Source: Crocinitomicaceae bacterium
GTDB lineage: Bacteria > Bacteroidota > Bacteroidia > Flavobacteriales_D > Crocinitomicaceae
Direction: 5' to 3'
NCBI GenBank assembly: GCA_024643725.1
Contig: JAHEMJ010000001.1
Span: 1-64,000, forward strand
Length of the DNA stretch: 64,000 nucleotides
Position 1 is the first letter of the stretch, and every line of letters begins with the position of its first letter. Below the pieces are notes generated by a model. The model did no database searches. It had not been told where the DNA came from and worked only from the letters and a program-made list of their open reading frames with translations. A program made the position numbers and the translations under genes. Positions 19,124 through 30,271 of this stretch are shown piece after piece.

Positions 19124-20995
19124 GTGAACAGCAGCGAACAAGTATTGAAACAATTTTGGGGATTCGATCATTTTAGACCGAATCAAAAAGCCATTGTGGA
19201 AGATGCGGTTGCCGGCAAGGATGTGCTGGCACTTTTGCCAACTGGGGGCGGAAAGTCCATTTGTTTTCAAGTTCCTGGATTGATGCGTGAAGGTGTCACC
19301 GTTGTTATTTCTCCGCTGATTGCCCTCATGCAAGACCAAGTCGATAACTTAAGTAAGCGTGGAATCCGGGCGAAATCCATCACCTCTGGCATGAGCTACA
19401 AGGAAATCGACCAAATATTGGACAATGCGCGTTTCGGTGGATTGGATTTCCTCTACACCTCTCCAGAACGAACGATGTCTACCCTTTTCATTGAACGGTT
19501 TAAACGAATGAATGTCGGACTAATTGTTGTAGACGAAGCGCACTGCATTTCGGAATGGGGACATGATTTTCGTCCAAGTTTTATGCACATTAAAAACTTG
19601 CGTGAATTGAAACCCCAAGTACCCATTCTTGCGTTGACAGCAACAGCCACGGAACGGGTGAAAACGGACATCATCACGCACCTAAACTTGAAAAAAGAGG
19701 TCGTTCATGAGGCTTCTTTCCAACGTCCAAACTTAAACTACCAAGTCCGTAAAACCAGTAATAAAATTGAATCGATCCTAGCTCATTGCAAATTGACCGA
19801 TGGCGTTGGAATCGTTTACTGCCAAACCAGGCGATCCGTAAAGGAAATGGTCAAATTACTCATGTCGAATCGCATTTCGTGTGGCGTATACCACGGTGGA
19901 CTCACAAAATCCGAGCGCGAGCGCATGCTGAATGACTGGATGACTGAAAAACGGCGAATCATGGTCGCCACAAACGCGTTTGGAATGGGCATCGACAAAC
20001 CAAATGTTCGTTTCGTACTTCACTATGAAATCCCAAGTTCTTTGGAGGCATATTTTCAAGAAGCTGGACGTGGTGGCCGAGATGGAGAAACATCCAAAGC
20101 CTTGCTGTTCTTTGAGGAAAAAGACACGCTTCAATTGAAAGAGTCAACCTTGAAGAAATTCCCCAAAAAGGAAGATGTACTCAATACCTACCGAGCGATT
20201 TCCAATTATTTAAAAATTGCCATTGGATCTGGTAAGGATGAAACGTATCCCCTCGATCTGAAAAAGATTTGCCAAGTGTTTAAATTGGATTACGAAACAA
20301 CTTTTCATTCCTTGCGCATATTAGAATTGAATGAAAACCTGCTTTTTTCTGAAGGCACGTATCACCCAACCAAGTTGCGTTTTCTCGTCGACAACCGGGA
20401 ACTATACAACTTTCAGATTCAATACGAATCCGCTCACGCCTTATCGACTTTACTCACTCGCTCCTATCCCGGAATCTTCGATTATTTTCATGCGATTCAC
20501 GAAGATGAGATTTGTAAAAGACTAAAAATCAATTTTGAACGTTTAACGCAACAACTAGAGTTTATGCAGTTACACGGAATCATTGATTTAAATTTAAGAA
20601 GCAACCTGCCAACAGTCACTTATTTAACTGAAAGACTGCCGGATAGCTATGTTAATTTAAAGCCAGAAATTTACAAGGATCGACGAGATGTGGCCATTGC
20701 AAAGGCAGAGGCCATGTTGCAGTTTTGTTTATCCGATGAATGTCGCACACAACAAGTGATTCGTTACTTCGGTCAAACATCCGAACCTTGTGGAACGTGC
20801 GATGTCTGTCAGCGAAATAAAATCCCCAAGGATTCCATACAAAGTGAATTAATCCATTTGTTGGAACGACCACAGTCATCTAGAGAATTGTCTGATGCCC
20901 TTCGCATTCCTGAAAACGAAATAAAGGAAATCCTACGCGTTTTATTATCCCAAGAAATCATCTTAACTATCGACGGAAAGTTTTACTTGAACTAA
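19124..20995 (+). CDS. recQ: ATP-dependent DNA helicase RecQ
   Basis: 'LLPTGGGKSICFQVPGL', 'VVDEAHCISEWGHDFRP', 'QEAGRGGRDG', Zn motif 'CGTCDVC'; GTG start. Confidence 0.95.
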   Translation: MNSSEQVLKQFWGFDHFRPNQKAIVEDAVAGKDVLALLPTGGGKSICFQVPGLMREGVTVVISPLIALMQDQVDNLSKRGIRAKSITSGMSYKEIDQILDNARFGGLDFLYTSPERTMSTLFIERFKRMNVGLIVVDEAHCISEWGHDFRPSFMHIKNLRELKPQVPILALTATATERVKTDIITHLNLKKEVVHEASFQRPNLNYQVRKTSNKIESILAHCKLTDGVGIVYCQTRRSVKEMVKLLMSNRISCGVYHGGLTKSERERMLNDWMTEKRRIMVATNAFGMGIDKPNVRFVLHYEIPSSLEAYFQEAGRGGRDGETSKALLFFEEKDTLQLKESTLKKFPKKEDVLNTYRAISNYLKIAIGSGKDETYPLDLKKICQVFKLDYETTFHSLRILELNENLLFSEGTYHPTKLRFLVDNRELYNFQIQYESAHALSTLLTRSYPGIFDYFHAIHEDEICKRLKINFERLTQQLEFMQLHGIIDLNLRSNLPTVTYLTERLPDSYVNLKPEIYKDRRDVAIAKAEAMLQFCLSDECRTQQVIRYFGQTSEPCGTCDVCQRNKIPKDSIQSELIHLLERPQSSRELSDALRIPENEIKEILRVLLSQEIILTIDGKFYLN

Positions 20996-21005
20996 ACTTT
21001 CTACC

Positions 21006-22970
21006 ATGTCTCATGTCACGCCGGACTTTCGTCCTGCCTTTTCGCGCTATCCGTTTGTGTACCTCTGTTGCTATTTTTGCATGGGGATTTTTCTTGCAGA
21101 AAAATGGCTGTGGAATCAAGATTTATTGCTCCTACTCTCTTCGTTACTGCTCGTCAGTGCGGGAATTAGTAATACTTATTTCCGTTCCGATATTCTTCCA
21201 AAACAACTATTCTTGCTGTGGTCCTTCAGTTTACTTGGCTATTTAGCACATCACGAGCAAGAACAACAATCCGGATGGAGCAATTGGCATTTCCATCGTG
21301 GGAAATCAACCTTTGAGGTAAAAATCACCGAATTTCAATCACATTCGGACTGGTCAAAAGCAATCGCTTGTATTCATTGGAAGGACGGAGCGAAAATTTT
21401 CGATATGCCTGTCTGCATGTATATTCGAGCGAAAAAGCTTCCAAAATTGGACGATGTATTGCGCGTCACTACACAGATCATTCGCATGGAGAACAAAGGA
21501 AATCCGGGTGAATTTGACCTAAAAACCTACTGGAAAACCAAAGGAATTGAAGGCATGTGCTTCATCGAAGATACTGATTTTAACATCCTGCGAAATGAGC
21601 CAGCTTCCTGGTTGACACAAAGCGTGCGAAAAGCGAATCAATTGTGCATGGACATTCTGGCAAGTCATTTAAAAGGAACGGAGCTTGGCATTGCTCAAGC
21701 CTTGATTTTAGGAGATAAATCCATGTTGGACAATGAGATTCGCAGTGCATTTTCTGCCACGGGAGCGATGCACATTCTCGCTGTTTCTGGACTACACATT
21801 GGACTCATCTTACAATTATTGATCTTCCTCATGCAGTTCGCTGCTCATTGGATAAGTCGTTCCAAGGCCATCTTTTTCATCGTCGTATTACTTTGGTTTT
21901 ACGCTTTAATGACCGGTTTTTCACCTTCCGTTATCCGTGCCGTTTTTATGTTCAGTGTGTTGACCTTAACCCAGTGGACAGGTATTCAAATTTCATCCAT
22001 CAACTCACTATTTTTCACGGCATTCGTCATCGTACTCATTAAACCCATGTATTTCTTCGATATCGGTTTTCAACTGTCGTATTTGGCCATGTTGGGCATC
22101 TTTTTGTTTTATCCAATCATTGGAAAAAGCTGGACGCCATCCAATAAAATCCTTGCTTACCTGTGGGAGGGAACGGCCATTGGATTCGCGGCGCAAGTCG
22201 TCACGACACCATTAACACTTTACTATTTTCATCAATTCCCAAATTATTTTGCCGTCGCAAACTTAGGACTCATGGGACTTTCATCGGTGGTTTTGGCTGT
22301 CGGGATTTTCATTTTAGGATTGCATTTTGTCCCATTGATTGGAAAACTGAGTGGCATTGTTTTATTTCTATCACTCTGGATGATGTTTGCTTTCATCCAA
22401 TGGATTGAGTCCTGGCCCGGCGCACTCGTTTATGGATTTGAATTAGCGCTGTACTGGATTCCCTTTTTATTTTTCATCGCAGCGGTATTACTTCTTGGAA
22501 ATCCATCGGAACCATACTGGCGGATCAATGCGGTGCATTTTATCGTCATTTTAAGTTTGATCACTTGGAAGCGGTGGAGAAACATACAGGAGGATCACTT
22601 GTGTATCCTCAACGAAAACAAATGCTGCATTCTCCTAAAAAAGAACCAACAGATGTATTGCTTTTACAACGATGACAATCCAGATAAGATCAAGTTTTCC
22701 GTTCAAAACTACCTGAAGATTTTTCCCGGAGAGCCAAGGTATTATTCGATCAAACATCAGAATGTACACGTGGATAATGAAAGATTTACCTTACACTTGG
22801 ACTGGCACAAAAAAGACCTGTTGATTCAGCTCAACACGCATCGAATAGCGATTCTTTCGGATACTTCATCCAAACAAATCTCACCTACAAAAAGCTACTA
22901 CATGCCGTGGGTGGAGCATCCAAACTCCTTGAAATTTGGCGCAAAATTCATTCACTTGTCGTCCAATTAA
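21006..22970 (+). CDS. comEC: ComEC/Rec2 family competence protein
   Basis: DUF4131-like N-terminus, 'ALILGDKSMLDNEIRSAFSATGAMHILAVSGLHIGLI'. Confidence 0.93.
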   Translation: MSHVTPDFRPAFSRYPFVYLCCYFCMGIFLAEKWLWNQDLLLLLSSLLLVSAGISNTYFRSDILPKQLFLLWSFSLLGYLAHHEQEQQSGWSNWHFHRGKSTFEVKITEFQSHSDWSKAIACIHWKDGAKIFDMPVCMYIRAKKLPKLDDVLRVTTQIIRMENKGNPGEFDLKTYWKTKGIEGMCFIEDTDFNILRNEPASWLTQSVRKANQLCMDILASHLKGTELGIAQALILGDKSMLDNEIRSAFSATGAMHILAVSGLHIGLILQLLIFLMQFAAHWISRSKAIFFIVVLLWFYALMTGFSPSVIRAVFMFSVLTLTQWTGIQISSINSLFFTAFVIVLIKPMYFFDIGFQLSYLAMLGIFLFYPIIGKSWTPSNKILAYLWEGTAIGFAAQVVTTPLTLYYFHQFPNYFAVANLGLMGLSSVVLAVGIFILGLHFVPLIGKLSGIVLFLSLWMMFAFIQWIESWPGALVYGFELALYWIPFLFFIAAVLLLGNPSEPYWRINAVHFIVILSLITWKRWRNIQEDHLCILNENKCCILLKKNQQMYCFYNDDNPDKIKFSVQNYLKIFPGEPRYYSIKHQNVHVDNERFTLHLDWHKKDLLIQLNTHRIAILSDTSSKQISPTKSYYMPWVEHPNSLKFGAKFIHLSSN

Positions 22971-23318
22971 ATGCAAATCTTATCTTTGCCAAAACGAATT
23001 ATGCGCTACATCGATCCAAAAAGCTGTCAAGAAAGATTGTCGAAGCAAGACAATTTGATCATTATTGATATTCGCGAAAACTACGAATACCAACATTGCA
23101 ACGCCGGATTCACTCACATTCCAATGGGTGAAATCGCTGAGCGTCATGCTGAAATCCCATCTGATAAAGACGTGGTGATCATGTGTCAGTCTGGACGTCG
23201 AGCAGAAGCTGTCGTAAATTTGTTAGAAACTGAATTTCATTTTCCCGCTGTGTTTGTCATGGAAGGTGGAATCACGAATTGGATTGCTCAAGTAGATCCT
23301 TCGTTAAAACTAGACTAA
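22971..23318 (+). CDS. rhodanese-like domain protein
   Basis: 'IIIDIRENYEYQHCNAGFTHIPMGEI...VIMCQSGRRAEAVVNLLE'. Confidence 0.92.
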   Translation: MQILSLPKRIMRYIDPKSCQERLSKQDNLIIIDIRENYEYQHCNAGFTHIPMGEIAERHAEIPSDKDVVIMCQSGRRAEAVVNLLETEFHFPAVFVMEGGITNWIAQVDPSLKLD

Positions 23319-23987
23319 ATGACACTTCTCAAAGATTTCTTGGACTTTTTCCTTCACTTGGATGTCCATTTGTTCGCCTTGATTCAAGATTACGGAACAT
23401 GGATTTACGGCATTTTATTTCTCATCATTTTTGTGGAAACTGGATTGGTGGTCATGCCTTTACTTCCAGGAGATTCCCTGTTATTCGCCGCTGGTACTTT
23501 TTGCGCTGGAGTCATTCAGGACGGTGAAAAAGCAGAGTTGAACTTGTTTATTGTCCTAGCTCTTTTAATCGTGGCGGCAATTCTTGGAGATGGTCTAAAT
23601 TATTTTCTTGGAAAAACCATCGGACTTAAAGCCTTAACGTGGAAAGTTGGAAACCGTCAAATCGTTCAACAAAAGTACATTGACCAAACACAAGCGTTTT
23701 TTGAAAAACATGGATCAAAAACCATCATCATTGCGCGTTTTGTCCCAATTGTACGAACCTTCGCGCCATTCGTAGCTGGAATTGGTAATATGAGTTACCG
23801 CAATTTCTTTCGTTACAACGTCATTGGTGGAATCGCTTGGGTATGTGGATTAACTTTGCTAGGTTACTTCTTCGGCAACTTGGACATCGTTCGTAAAAAC
23901 TTCGAAATTGTCATTTTCGGCATCATCGGCATTTCATTATTGCCCATGATTATTGAAATTATACGCGCTAAATTATCCTCAAAGTAA
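23319..23987 (+). CDS. DedA family membrane protein
   Basis: 'FVETGLVVMPLLPGDSLLFAAG', 'FEKHGSKTIIIARFVPIVRTFAPFVAGIGNM'. Confidence 0.93.
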   Translation: MTLLKDFLDFFLHLDVHLFALIQDYGTWIYGILFLIIFVETGLVVMPLLPGDSLLFAAGTFCAGVIQDGEKAELNLFIVLALLIVAAILGDGLNYFLGKTIGLKALTWKVGNRQIVQQKYIDQTQAFFEKHGSKTIIIARFVPIVRTFAPFVAGIGNMSYRNFFRYNVIGGIAWVCGLTLLGYFFGNLDIVRKNFEIVIFGIIGISLLPMIIEIIRAKLSSK

Positions 23988-24500
23988 GGCTTGAAATTCT
24001 TGTTTCAAGAACGAAACTGCGACCTCTGAAGGCATCGCCTCTAACTGCGACAACAACTCCATGATTTTCGCTGATAAGTCCAAAGACGTTGCTGTTGGTT
24101 CCATCTGACTTGCAGCTAAATTGATCAAGCGAATCGACTCTTCTTTGGAATCACGCATCATTTTCCATCCCGTTTCAGAGATAAAAAGTTGCTGTGCGAC
24201 ATTGTGATCAAATTCCTCGCGAATGGTTTTCAATAAAATACTTTGTTGCGCCAATGCACTAACATTTCCCTGATGTGCACGCATTACCAAACTATTTGGG
24301 TGGATACGTTCCATCAACAAAATGGCGCGTTGATATGCTTCCAATCGTGCCGGTAAAAAAAACTCTTGGCGTCCTTTGCGTAATTCCAATTGCAACTTAA
24401 CCAATTCTTGATCCTCTTGGCGTTTTAAAAAGAAATAAACCAAAGCGATGATTGTCAGTCCGAAGAAAATCAATAATACAAGAAAGAGCCAAAGTTCCAT
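23979..24500 (-). CDS. hypothetical protein with N-terminal TM anchor
   Basis: ORF 23979..24548; ATG at 24500 gives MELWLFLVLLIFFGLTIIALVYFFLKR. Confidence 0.75.
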   Translation of the reverse strand: MELWLFLVLLIFFGLTIIALVYFFLKRQEDQELVKLQLELRKGRQEFFLPARLEAYQRAILLMERIHPNSLVMRAHQGNVSALAQQSILLKTIREEFDHNVAQQLFISETGWKMMRDSKEESIRLINLAASQMEPTATSLDLSAKIMELLSQLEAMPSEVAVSFLKQEFQALL

Positions 24501-24601
24501 AGGTGTTGTTTTGCACAAAGATAACAAGGATTGAAAAGTAATGCCCAAAAATTTCCGCGGATATCGATGATTCCGTTATTTTTACATTTCAAACTTATTG
24601 C

Positions 24602-26095
24602 ATGAATCAAGCATTTATCATTGCCATTCTCATCGCTTATTTTGGCGTTCTACTTGTTATTTCTCATTTTACGTCCAAGAATTCGACTTCCAATAGTTTC
24701 TTCACAGGGGATAAGAAAAGTCCATGGTATTTGGTGGCCTTTGGAATGATCGGCACTTCCCTTTCGGGCGTAACTTTCGTTTCCGTACCTGGAACGGTGA
24801 CCGCAAATGGATTTTACTATTACCAAATGGTGCTTGGCTTCTTCATCGGATATTTCGTCGTAGCCTATGTCCTACTCCCACTCTACTACAAATATAACCT
24901 CAGTTCCATTTACCGATATTTAGAGTACCGACTTGGATTCTCCGCATACAAATGGGGTGCCGGTTATTTCATTCTTTCGCGAACATTGGGAGCGACCGTT
25001 CGTTTGTACTTGGTGATCAATGTCCTGCAAATCTTTGTCTTCGATGGCGTTGGCATTCCATTTTGGCTTTCCACCATCATCATCATTGCGATGATCATCG
25101 CCTACACATTCCGAGGTGGTGTAAAAACGATTGTTTGGACTGACACCCTGCAAACCGTATTCATGTTATTGGCCTTGGTGGTCTGTATCATTTCCATTCA
25201 AGGTGAGTTAAATTGGTCTTGGGGACACATTTGGAACCAAATGTCCGAAGGTGGAATGACCAAACTTTGGAGTACTGATCCAATGCGTAAAGACTTTATG
25301 TGGAAACACATCATCGGCGGAGCATTCATAACCATTACCATGACTGGACTGGACCAAGAAATGATGCAGAAGAACATCAGTGTAAAAAATTTAAAAGACG
25401 CGCAAAAAAACATGGTGGTATTTAGTTTTATTCTGCTTTTTGTCAATGCGCTTTTCTTGCTACTCGGCGGTATGTTGCAACTGTTCGCCACACAGAATGG
25501 TTGGGAATTCAAACCGGATGATTTGTTTCCATCCATCGTTCAGCAACACCTGCCATTCGGGATTTTCATCATCTTCATCATTGGATTGATCTCTGCCCTT
25601 TTTCCATCTGTCGATGGGGCAATTACGGCATTGACTTCCTCGTTCTGTATTGATATTTTAGGTTTCGAACGTCGAACAGACATCGATGAAACTCAAAAAA
25701 ACCGGCTTCGAAAAGGAGTTCATTTGTCCTTTGCTGTGTTATTCATGCTGCTCGTTTTTTACTTCAAATGGATGAACAACAAAAGCATCGTTGATTTAAT
25801 CTTTACGATTGCTGGATTCACGTATGGTCCATTGCTCGGACTTTTTGCCTTTGGAATATTAACGAAACGCACCCTCAAAAGCATCATGGTTCCTGTTGTA
25901 TGCATCATTGCCCCATTGCTTTGCTTAGGACTAACCTACGCTCCTATGATTCTTTCGTATTTCAATCCATCCTACGATGCTAGCACTTGGTTAAATGGCT
26001 ACGTTTTTGGGTATGAAATGCTCATTCTAAACGGAGGACTTACCTTCGCATTACTTTATCTTACCAGCACACCCACAGAAACAGTCAACGCATGA
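24602..26095 (+). CDS. sodium:solute symporter family protein
   Basis: SSS family 'FFTGDKKSPWYLVAFGMIGTSLSGVTFVSVPGTV', many TM helices. Confidence 0.93.
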   Translation: MNQAFIIAILIAYFGVLLVISHFTSKNSTSNSFFTGDKKSPWYLVAFGMIGTSLSGVTFVSVPGTVTANGFYYYQMVLGFFIGYFVVAYVLLPLYYKYNLSSIYRYLEYRLGFSAYKWGAGYFILSRTLGATVRLYLVINVLQIFVFDGVGIPFWLSTIIIIAMIIAYTFRGGVKTIVWTDTLQTVFMLLALVVCIISIQGELNWSWGHIWNQMSEGGMTKLWSTDPMRKDFMWKHIIGGAFITITMTGLDQEMMQKNISVKNLKDAQKNMVVFSFILLFVNALFLLLGGMLQLFATQNGWEFKPDDLFPSIVQQHLPFGIFIIFIIGLISALFPSVDGAITALTSSFCIDILGFERRTDIDETQKNRLRKGVHLSFAVLFMLLVFYFKWMNNKSIVDLIFTIAGFTYGPLLGLFAFGILTKRTLKSIMVPVVCIIAPLLCLGLTYAPMILSYFNPSYDASTWLNGYVFGYEMLILNGGLTFALLYLTSTPTETVNA

Positions 26096-27228
26096 AAATC
26101 AATTTAGACGATCACGGACTTCACTTACGCTTCGCCCCATTTACCTTAAGTCGTCCAGTTGGAAACTTACGCATGGGGATTTACACCAACGATGAACGCT
26201 GGCAACGTTTATTGCCGGATTGTGAAGTTGGATTTATCACAGAACCGCACTTGCAAGCTAAATTTCCAGCCTTGGATGACGCCATTCGCGTCAATGCCCA
26301 ACTCATTCCGAACGAAGAATTAGCGGCTTCTGTTTTTGCTTTAGAGGAAGGATTTTCTCTGTACGCAGGAGATCTATTCATAGCCGAACATGGAAGCGGT
26401 ATCACAAAGATTCAATACGTGGGAGCTGCACCAATTGTGCTCGAACATCGTTGGGACATTTTTCAGAAAAACGAAGCTGCCATCGAATTGGATTTCTATT
26501 TGATCACCGAAGATCGAACATCGGAAAAATTGTCAAAAACCAATACCCTGATCGGACCGAAAGAACTATTGTTCATCGAAGAAGGAGCAACAGTTGAAGC
26601 GTGTACGTTGAACACGACACATGGTCCAATCTACATTGGACAAGACGCTGAAATCATGGAAGGATCGATGATTCGTGGATCCTTTGTCCTCTGCGAAGGA
26701 GCCGTAGTAAAAATGGGCGCAAAAATCTATGGCGCTACCACCATTGGTCCACATTGCCGTGTAGGTGGCGAAGTGAGCAATGTCGTTTTCTTTGCTTATT
26801 CGAACAAAGGTCACGATGGATTCTTAGGAAACGCTGTTCTTGGAGAATGGTGCAACCTTGGTGCGGACACCAATTCCTCGAATTTAAAAAACAACTACAG
26901 CCTGGTTTCGAGTTACAATTACGAAACGAAGGAAATCACACCGAGTGATTTACAATTCATGGGACTTTGCATGGGTGATCATTCGAAAAGTGCAATTAAC
27001 ACAATGTTCAATACGGCAACGGTCATTGGTTTTGCCGTGAATGTCTTTTCGGATGCCTTTCCACCAAAACACCTTCCTTCTTTTACCTGGTTGAATGGAA
27101 AGGAACAGCATGCGTATGAACTTCCAAAAGCAATTCAAGCAGCCGAAGCAATGATGGAAAGACGACATGTGGAATTCACCGATGCGGACAGGCAGATCTA
27201 CGAGCATTTGGCGAAAACACGTCCATAA
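26092..27228 (+). CDS. GlmU-family putative sugar nucleotidyltransferase
   Basis: 'IYIGQDAEIMEGSMIRGSFVLCEGAVVKMGAKIYGATTIGPHCRVGGEVSNVVFFAYSNKGHDGFLGNAVLGEWCNLGA' left-handed beta-helix. Confidence 0.9.
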   Translation: MKINLDDHGLHLRFAPFTLSRPVGNLRMGIYTNDERWQRLLPDCEVGFITEPHLQAKFPALDDAIRVNAQLIPNEELAASVFALEEGFSLYAGDLFIAEHGSGITKIQYVGAAPIVLEHRWDIFQKNEAAIELDFYLITEDRTSEKLSKTNTLIGPKELLFIEEGATVEACTLNTTHGPIYIGQDAEIMEGSMIRGSFVLCEGAVVKMGAKIYGATTIGPHCRVGGEVSNVVFFAYSNKGHDGFLGNAVLGEWCNLGADTNSSNLKNNYSLVSSYNYETKEITPSDLQFMGLCMGDHSKSAINTMFNTATVIGFAVNVFSDAFPPKHLPSFTWLNGKEQHAYELPKAIQAAEAMMERRHVEFTDADRQIYEHLAKTRP

Positions 27229-27354
27229 TCTGACTATTTTTCAGTCGAAAATGGCATGGCACAATGCTTGCCGAATGTAGCACAGCAAAGTAAACTTCCA
27301 ATTTGAGAAGTTGCTGCGCGATTTAATCTGACAATCTGTCGTAATATATAAGAT

Positions 27355-29814
27355 ATGAGTGATTTATTTGAACACGGTTTTTTTGGGATGTCTGGAATGG
27401 AATCAGACGCAGAATTCATCCCATTAATCACCGCTGAGGAGGAGGAAAATGTCAACAATCAGGAGTTTCCATCGGAATTGCCCATTTTGCCTTTGCGAAA
27501 TAACGTGCTCTTCCCAGGTGTGGTGATTCCGATAACAGTTGGACGCGATAAATCCATTAAACTCATTCAAGAAGCGAACAAAGGAAATAAAATCATTGGT
27601 GTTGTTTCGCAGAAAAATCAGGACGAAGAATCTCCGTCCTTCGATGACCTGCATTCCGTTGGAACCGTTGCTCAGATCATTCGCTTATTAAAAATGCCAG
27701 ACGGAAGTTCCACGGTGATTTTACAAGGAAAACGTCGTTTTGAAATCGTGACCCCAGTTCAGACGGAACCCTACATGCGTGCAACCGTGAATATTTTCAA
27801 GGAAATGCCCATTGAAAAAGGAAACCAGGAATTGGATGTCATGTTCAAAACCATCAAAGATTTGGCCCTTCAAATCATTCGCGATAGTCCAAACATTCCA
27901 TCCGAAGCACAATTCGCCATTGGAAACATCGATAGTCCGAGTTTCTTAGTGAATTTCATCTCGTCAAACATGAATGCAGATGTCGCGAAGAAACAAGAAA
28001 TGCTGGAGGAAATGGACGTGAAAAAACGCGTCATGATGGTCATGGAACATTTGACACTTGAAGTGCAAATGCTTGAAATGCGCAACGAAATTCAAAATCG
28101 AGTACGCAAGGACTTGGACAAGCAACAACGAGAGTATTTTCTGCACCAACAAATGCGTACCATTCAAGATGAACTGGGTGACAATCCTCAAATTCAAGAT
28201 GTCCGCGAATTTGAAGAACGTGCAAAATCCAAAAAATGGGATGAGCGTGTCGAAAAATTGTTCTTTAAGGAACTAGAAAAATTACAACGCATGAATCCAC
28301 AAGGGGCTGAGTATACCGTTCAAATGAACTATTTGGATTTGTTACTCGACCTACCTTGGGGCGTTTATACCAACGACAAATTGGATTTAAAACGCGCAAA
28401 GAAAATTCTTGAACGCGATCATTTTGGCATGGAAAAAGTCAAAGAACGCATCTTGGAATATTTGGCCGTTTTAAAATTAAAAGGCAACATGAAATCTCCG
28501 ATTCTTTGCTTCTATGGTCCTCCAGGAGTCGGAAAAACTTCACTTGGAAAATCCATTGCAGAAGCGTTGGGAAGAAAATACATCCGCATGTCCTTAGGTG
28601 GCCTGCACGATGAAGCAGAAATCCGTGGACACCGTAAAACGTACATTGGAGCTATGCCCGGACGAGTGATGCAAAACTTGAAAAAAGCAGAAACAGCGAA
28701 TCCCGTTTTTGTCCTTGACGAAATTGATAAATTGGGAAGAAATCACCACGGAGATCCTTCCTCTGCCCTATTAGAAGTACTTGATCCAGAGCAGAACAGT
28801 GCCTTTTACGATAATTACGTGGAAACAGAATTCGATTTATCGAAAGTCTTGTTCATTGCCACGGCAAATAGCTTGAGCACCGTTCAGACGCCACTGTTGG
28901 ACCGCATGGAAATCATTGAAGTCAATGGTTACACGATTGAAGAGAAAATCGAAATTGCGAAACGTCACCTGCTACCAAAACAAATCGCTGAACACGGAAT
29001 TACCAAAGATGACATCATCGTGGATAAAAAAGTGTGGGAGAAAATTGTAGAGGAATATACGAACGAATCAGGTGTGCGCGGCTTGGACAAAGTCACAGCT
29101 AAGTTGGTGCGCAATCGCGCGCGCCAGATTGCCATGGAAGAATCCTTTGAACCGAACATCACCATGGAGGATTTATTCACCTTCCTTGGTGCCGGAAGAG
29201 CACGTACGAAATACATCAACAATGAAACAGCTGGCGTGGTCACAGGACTCGCATGGACATCCGTTGGTGGAGATATTTTATTCATCGAATCCTCGATTAC
29301 AAAAGGAAAAGGAAAATTAACCTTGACTGGAAACTTAGGCGATGTCATGAAAGAATCTGCTGTCATTGCCTTGGAATTCTTGAAAGGACACAGCGACTTA
29401 CTTGAACTCGATCAAGAGGTCTTTGACGAACACAACATTCACGTTCACGTTCCAGAAGGAGCCACACCAAAAGATGGTCCAAGTGCTGGAATTACCATGT
29501 TGACTTCCTTAGCCTCCGTTTTCACGCAACGCAAAGTGAAGAAAAACTTAGCGATGACTGGTGAAATCACCTTAAGAGGCGATGTTTTGCCCGTTGGTGG
29601 AATCAAAGAGAAAATCTTGGCTGCCAAACGTGCGGGAATCAAAGAAATCATTCTTTGTGCGAAAAACAAACAGGACATCGATGAAATCAAAGAAGATTAC
29701 CTGAAAGGAATTACTTTTCACTTTGTGACAAAAATGTCCGAAGTTTTAGATTTGGCCTTAACAAAGGAAAAAGTGAAAAACCCAAAGAAAATTGAGGTTC
29801 CTAAAGCAAAATAA
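27355..29814 (+). CDS. lon: endopeptidase La (Lon)
   Basis: Walker A '[32 protein letters not shown]', catalytic '[11 protein letters not shown]'. Confidence 0.97.
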   Translation: MSDLFEHGFFGMSGMESDAEFIPLITAEEEENVNNQEFPSELPILPLRNNVLFPGVVIPITVGRDKSIKLIQEANKGNKIIGVVSQKNQDEESPSFDDLHSVGTVAQIIRLLKMPDGSSTVILQGKRRFEIVTPVQTEPYMRATVNIFKEMPIEKGNQELDVMFKTIKDLALQIIRDSPNIPSEAQFAIGNIDSPSFLVNFISSNMNADVAKKQEMLEEMDVKKRVMMVMEHLTLEVQMLEMRNEIQNRVRKDLDKQQREYFLHQQMRTIQDELGDNPQIQDVREFEERAKSKKWDERVEKLFFKELEKLQRMNPQGAEYTVQMNYLDLLLDLPWGVYTNDKLDLKRAKKILERDHFGMEKVKERILEYLAVLKLKGNMKSPILCFYGPPGVGKTSLGKSIAEALGRKYIRMSLGGLHDEAEIRGHRKTYIGAMPGRVMQNLKKAETANPVFVLDEIDKLGRNHHGDPSSALLEVLDPEQNSAFYDNYVETEFDLSKVLFIATANSLSTVQTPLLDRMEIIEVNGYTIEEKIEIAKRHLLPKQIAEHGITKDDIIVDKKVWEKIVEEYTNESGVRGLDKVTAKLVRNRARQIAMEESFEPNITMEDLFTFLGAGRARTKYINNETAGVVTGLAWTSVGGDILFIESSITKGKGKLTLTGNLGDVMKESAVIALEFLKGHSDLLELDQEVFDEHNIHVHVPEGATPKDGPSAGITMLTSLASVFTQRKVKKNLAMTGEITLRGDVLPVGGIKEKILAAKRAGIKEIILCAKNKQDIDEIKEDYLKGITFHFVTKMSEVLDLALTKEKVKNPKKIEVPKAK

Positions 29815-30218
29815 TGAAGAACAAAAAGATTGTCGTTTTTGATGGCGTTTGCATCCTTTGCAACGGCTTTGTTCAATGGCTCATTGAGCACGATCGAAAT
29901 AAACACTTCTTTTTTTCTACCGCACAATCTGAATTTGTCCAACGAACAAGCAAAGAAATACCTTTGCCGATGAGCGCAATGGATTCTGTCATCTATTTGA
30001 GAAACGGAAAAATACACACAGAAAGCGCAGCAATCTTGATGATTTTATTTGATCTTGGAGGCTGGTGGAAAATTCTTGCTGTTTTTCGCATCGTTCCTGC
30101 GTTTATCCGTAATTTCTTTTACCGATTCATCGCTAAAAAAAGGTATTCAATCTTTGGGAAAAAGGACGAATGCATGATTCCAAGCAAAGAAATCAGTGCA
30201 CGTTTTATCCTCGACTAG
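29814..30218 (+). CDS. DCC-family thiol-disulfide oxidoreductase
   Basis: 'VVFDGVCILCNGFVQWLIEHD' DxxCxxC motif. Confidence 0.92.
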   Translation: MKNKKIVVFDGVCILCNGFVQWLIEHDRNKHFFFSTAQSEFVQRTSKEIPLPMSAMDSVIYLRNGKIHTESAAILMILFDLGGWWKILAVFRIVPAFIRNFFYRFIAKKRYSIFGKKDECMIPSKEISARFILD

Positions 30219-30271
30219 TCATTAGCGTTTCTACTTGAATTATCTTAAATTAGCCGTACAAAATTCTGTAC

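Noticed and set aside
28965-29366. 133-aa antisense ORF inside lon
   Set aside because: No signal or family motif; mirrors codon structure of a highly conserved gene on the other strand.
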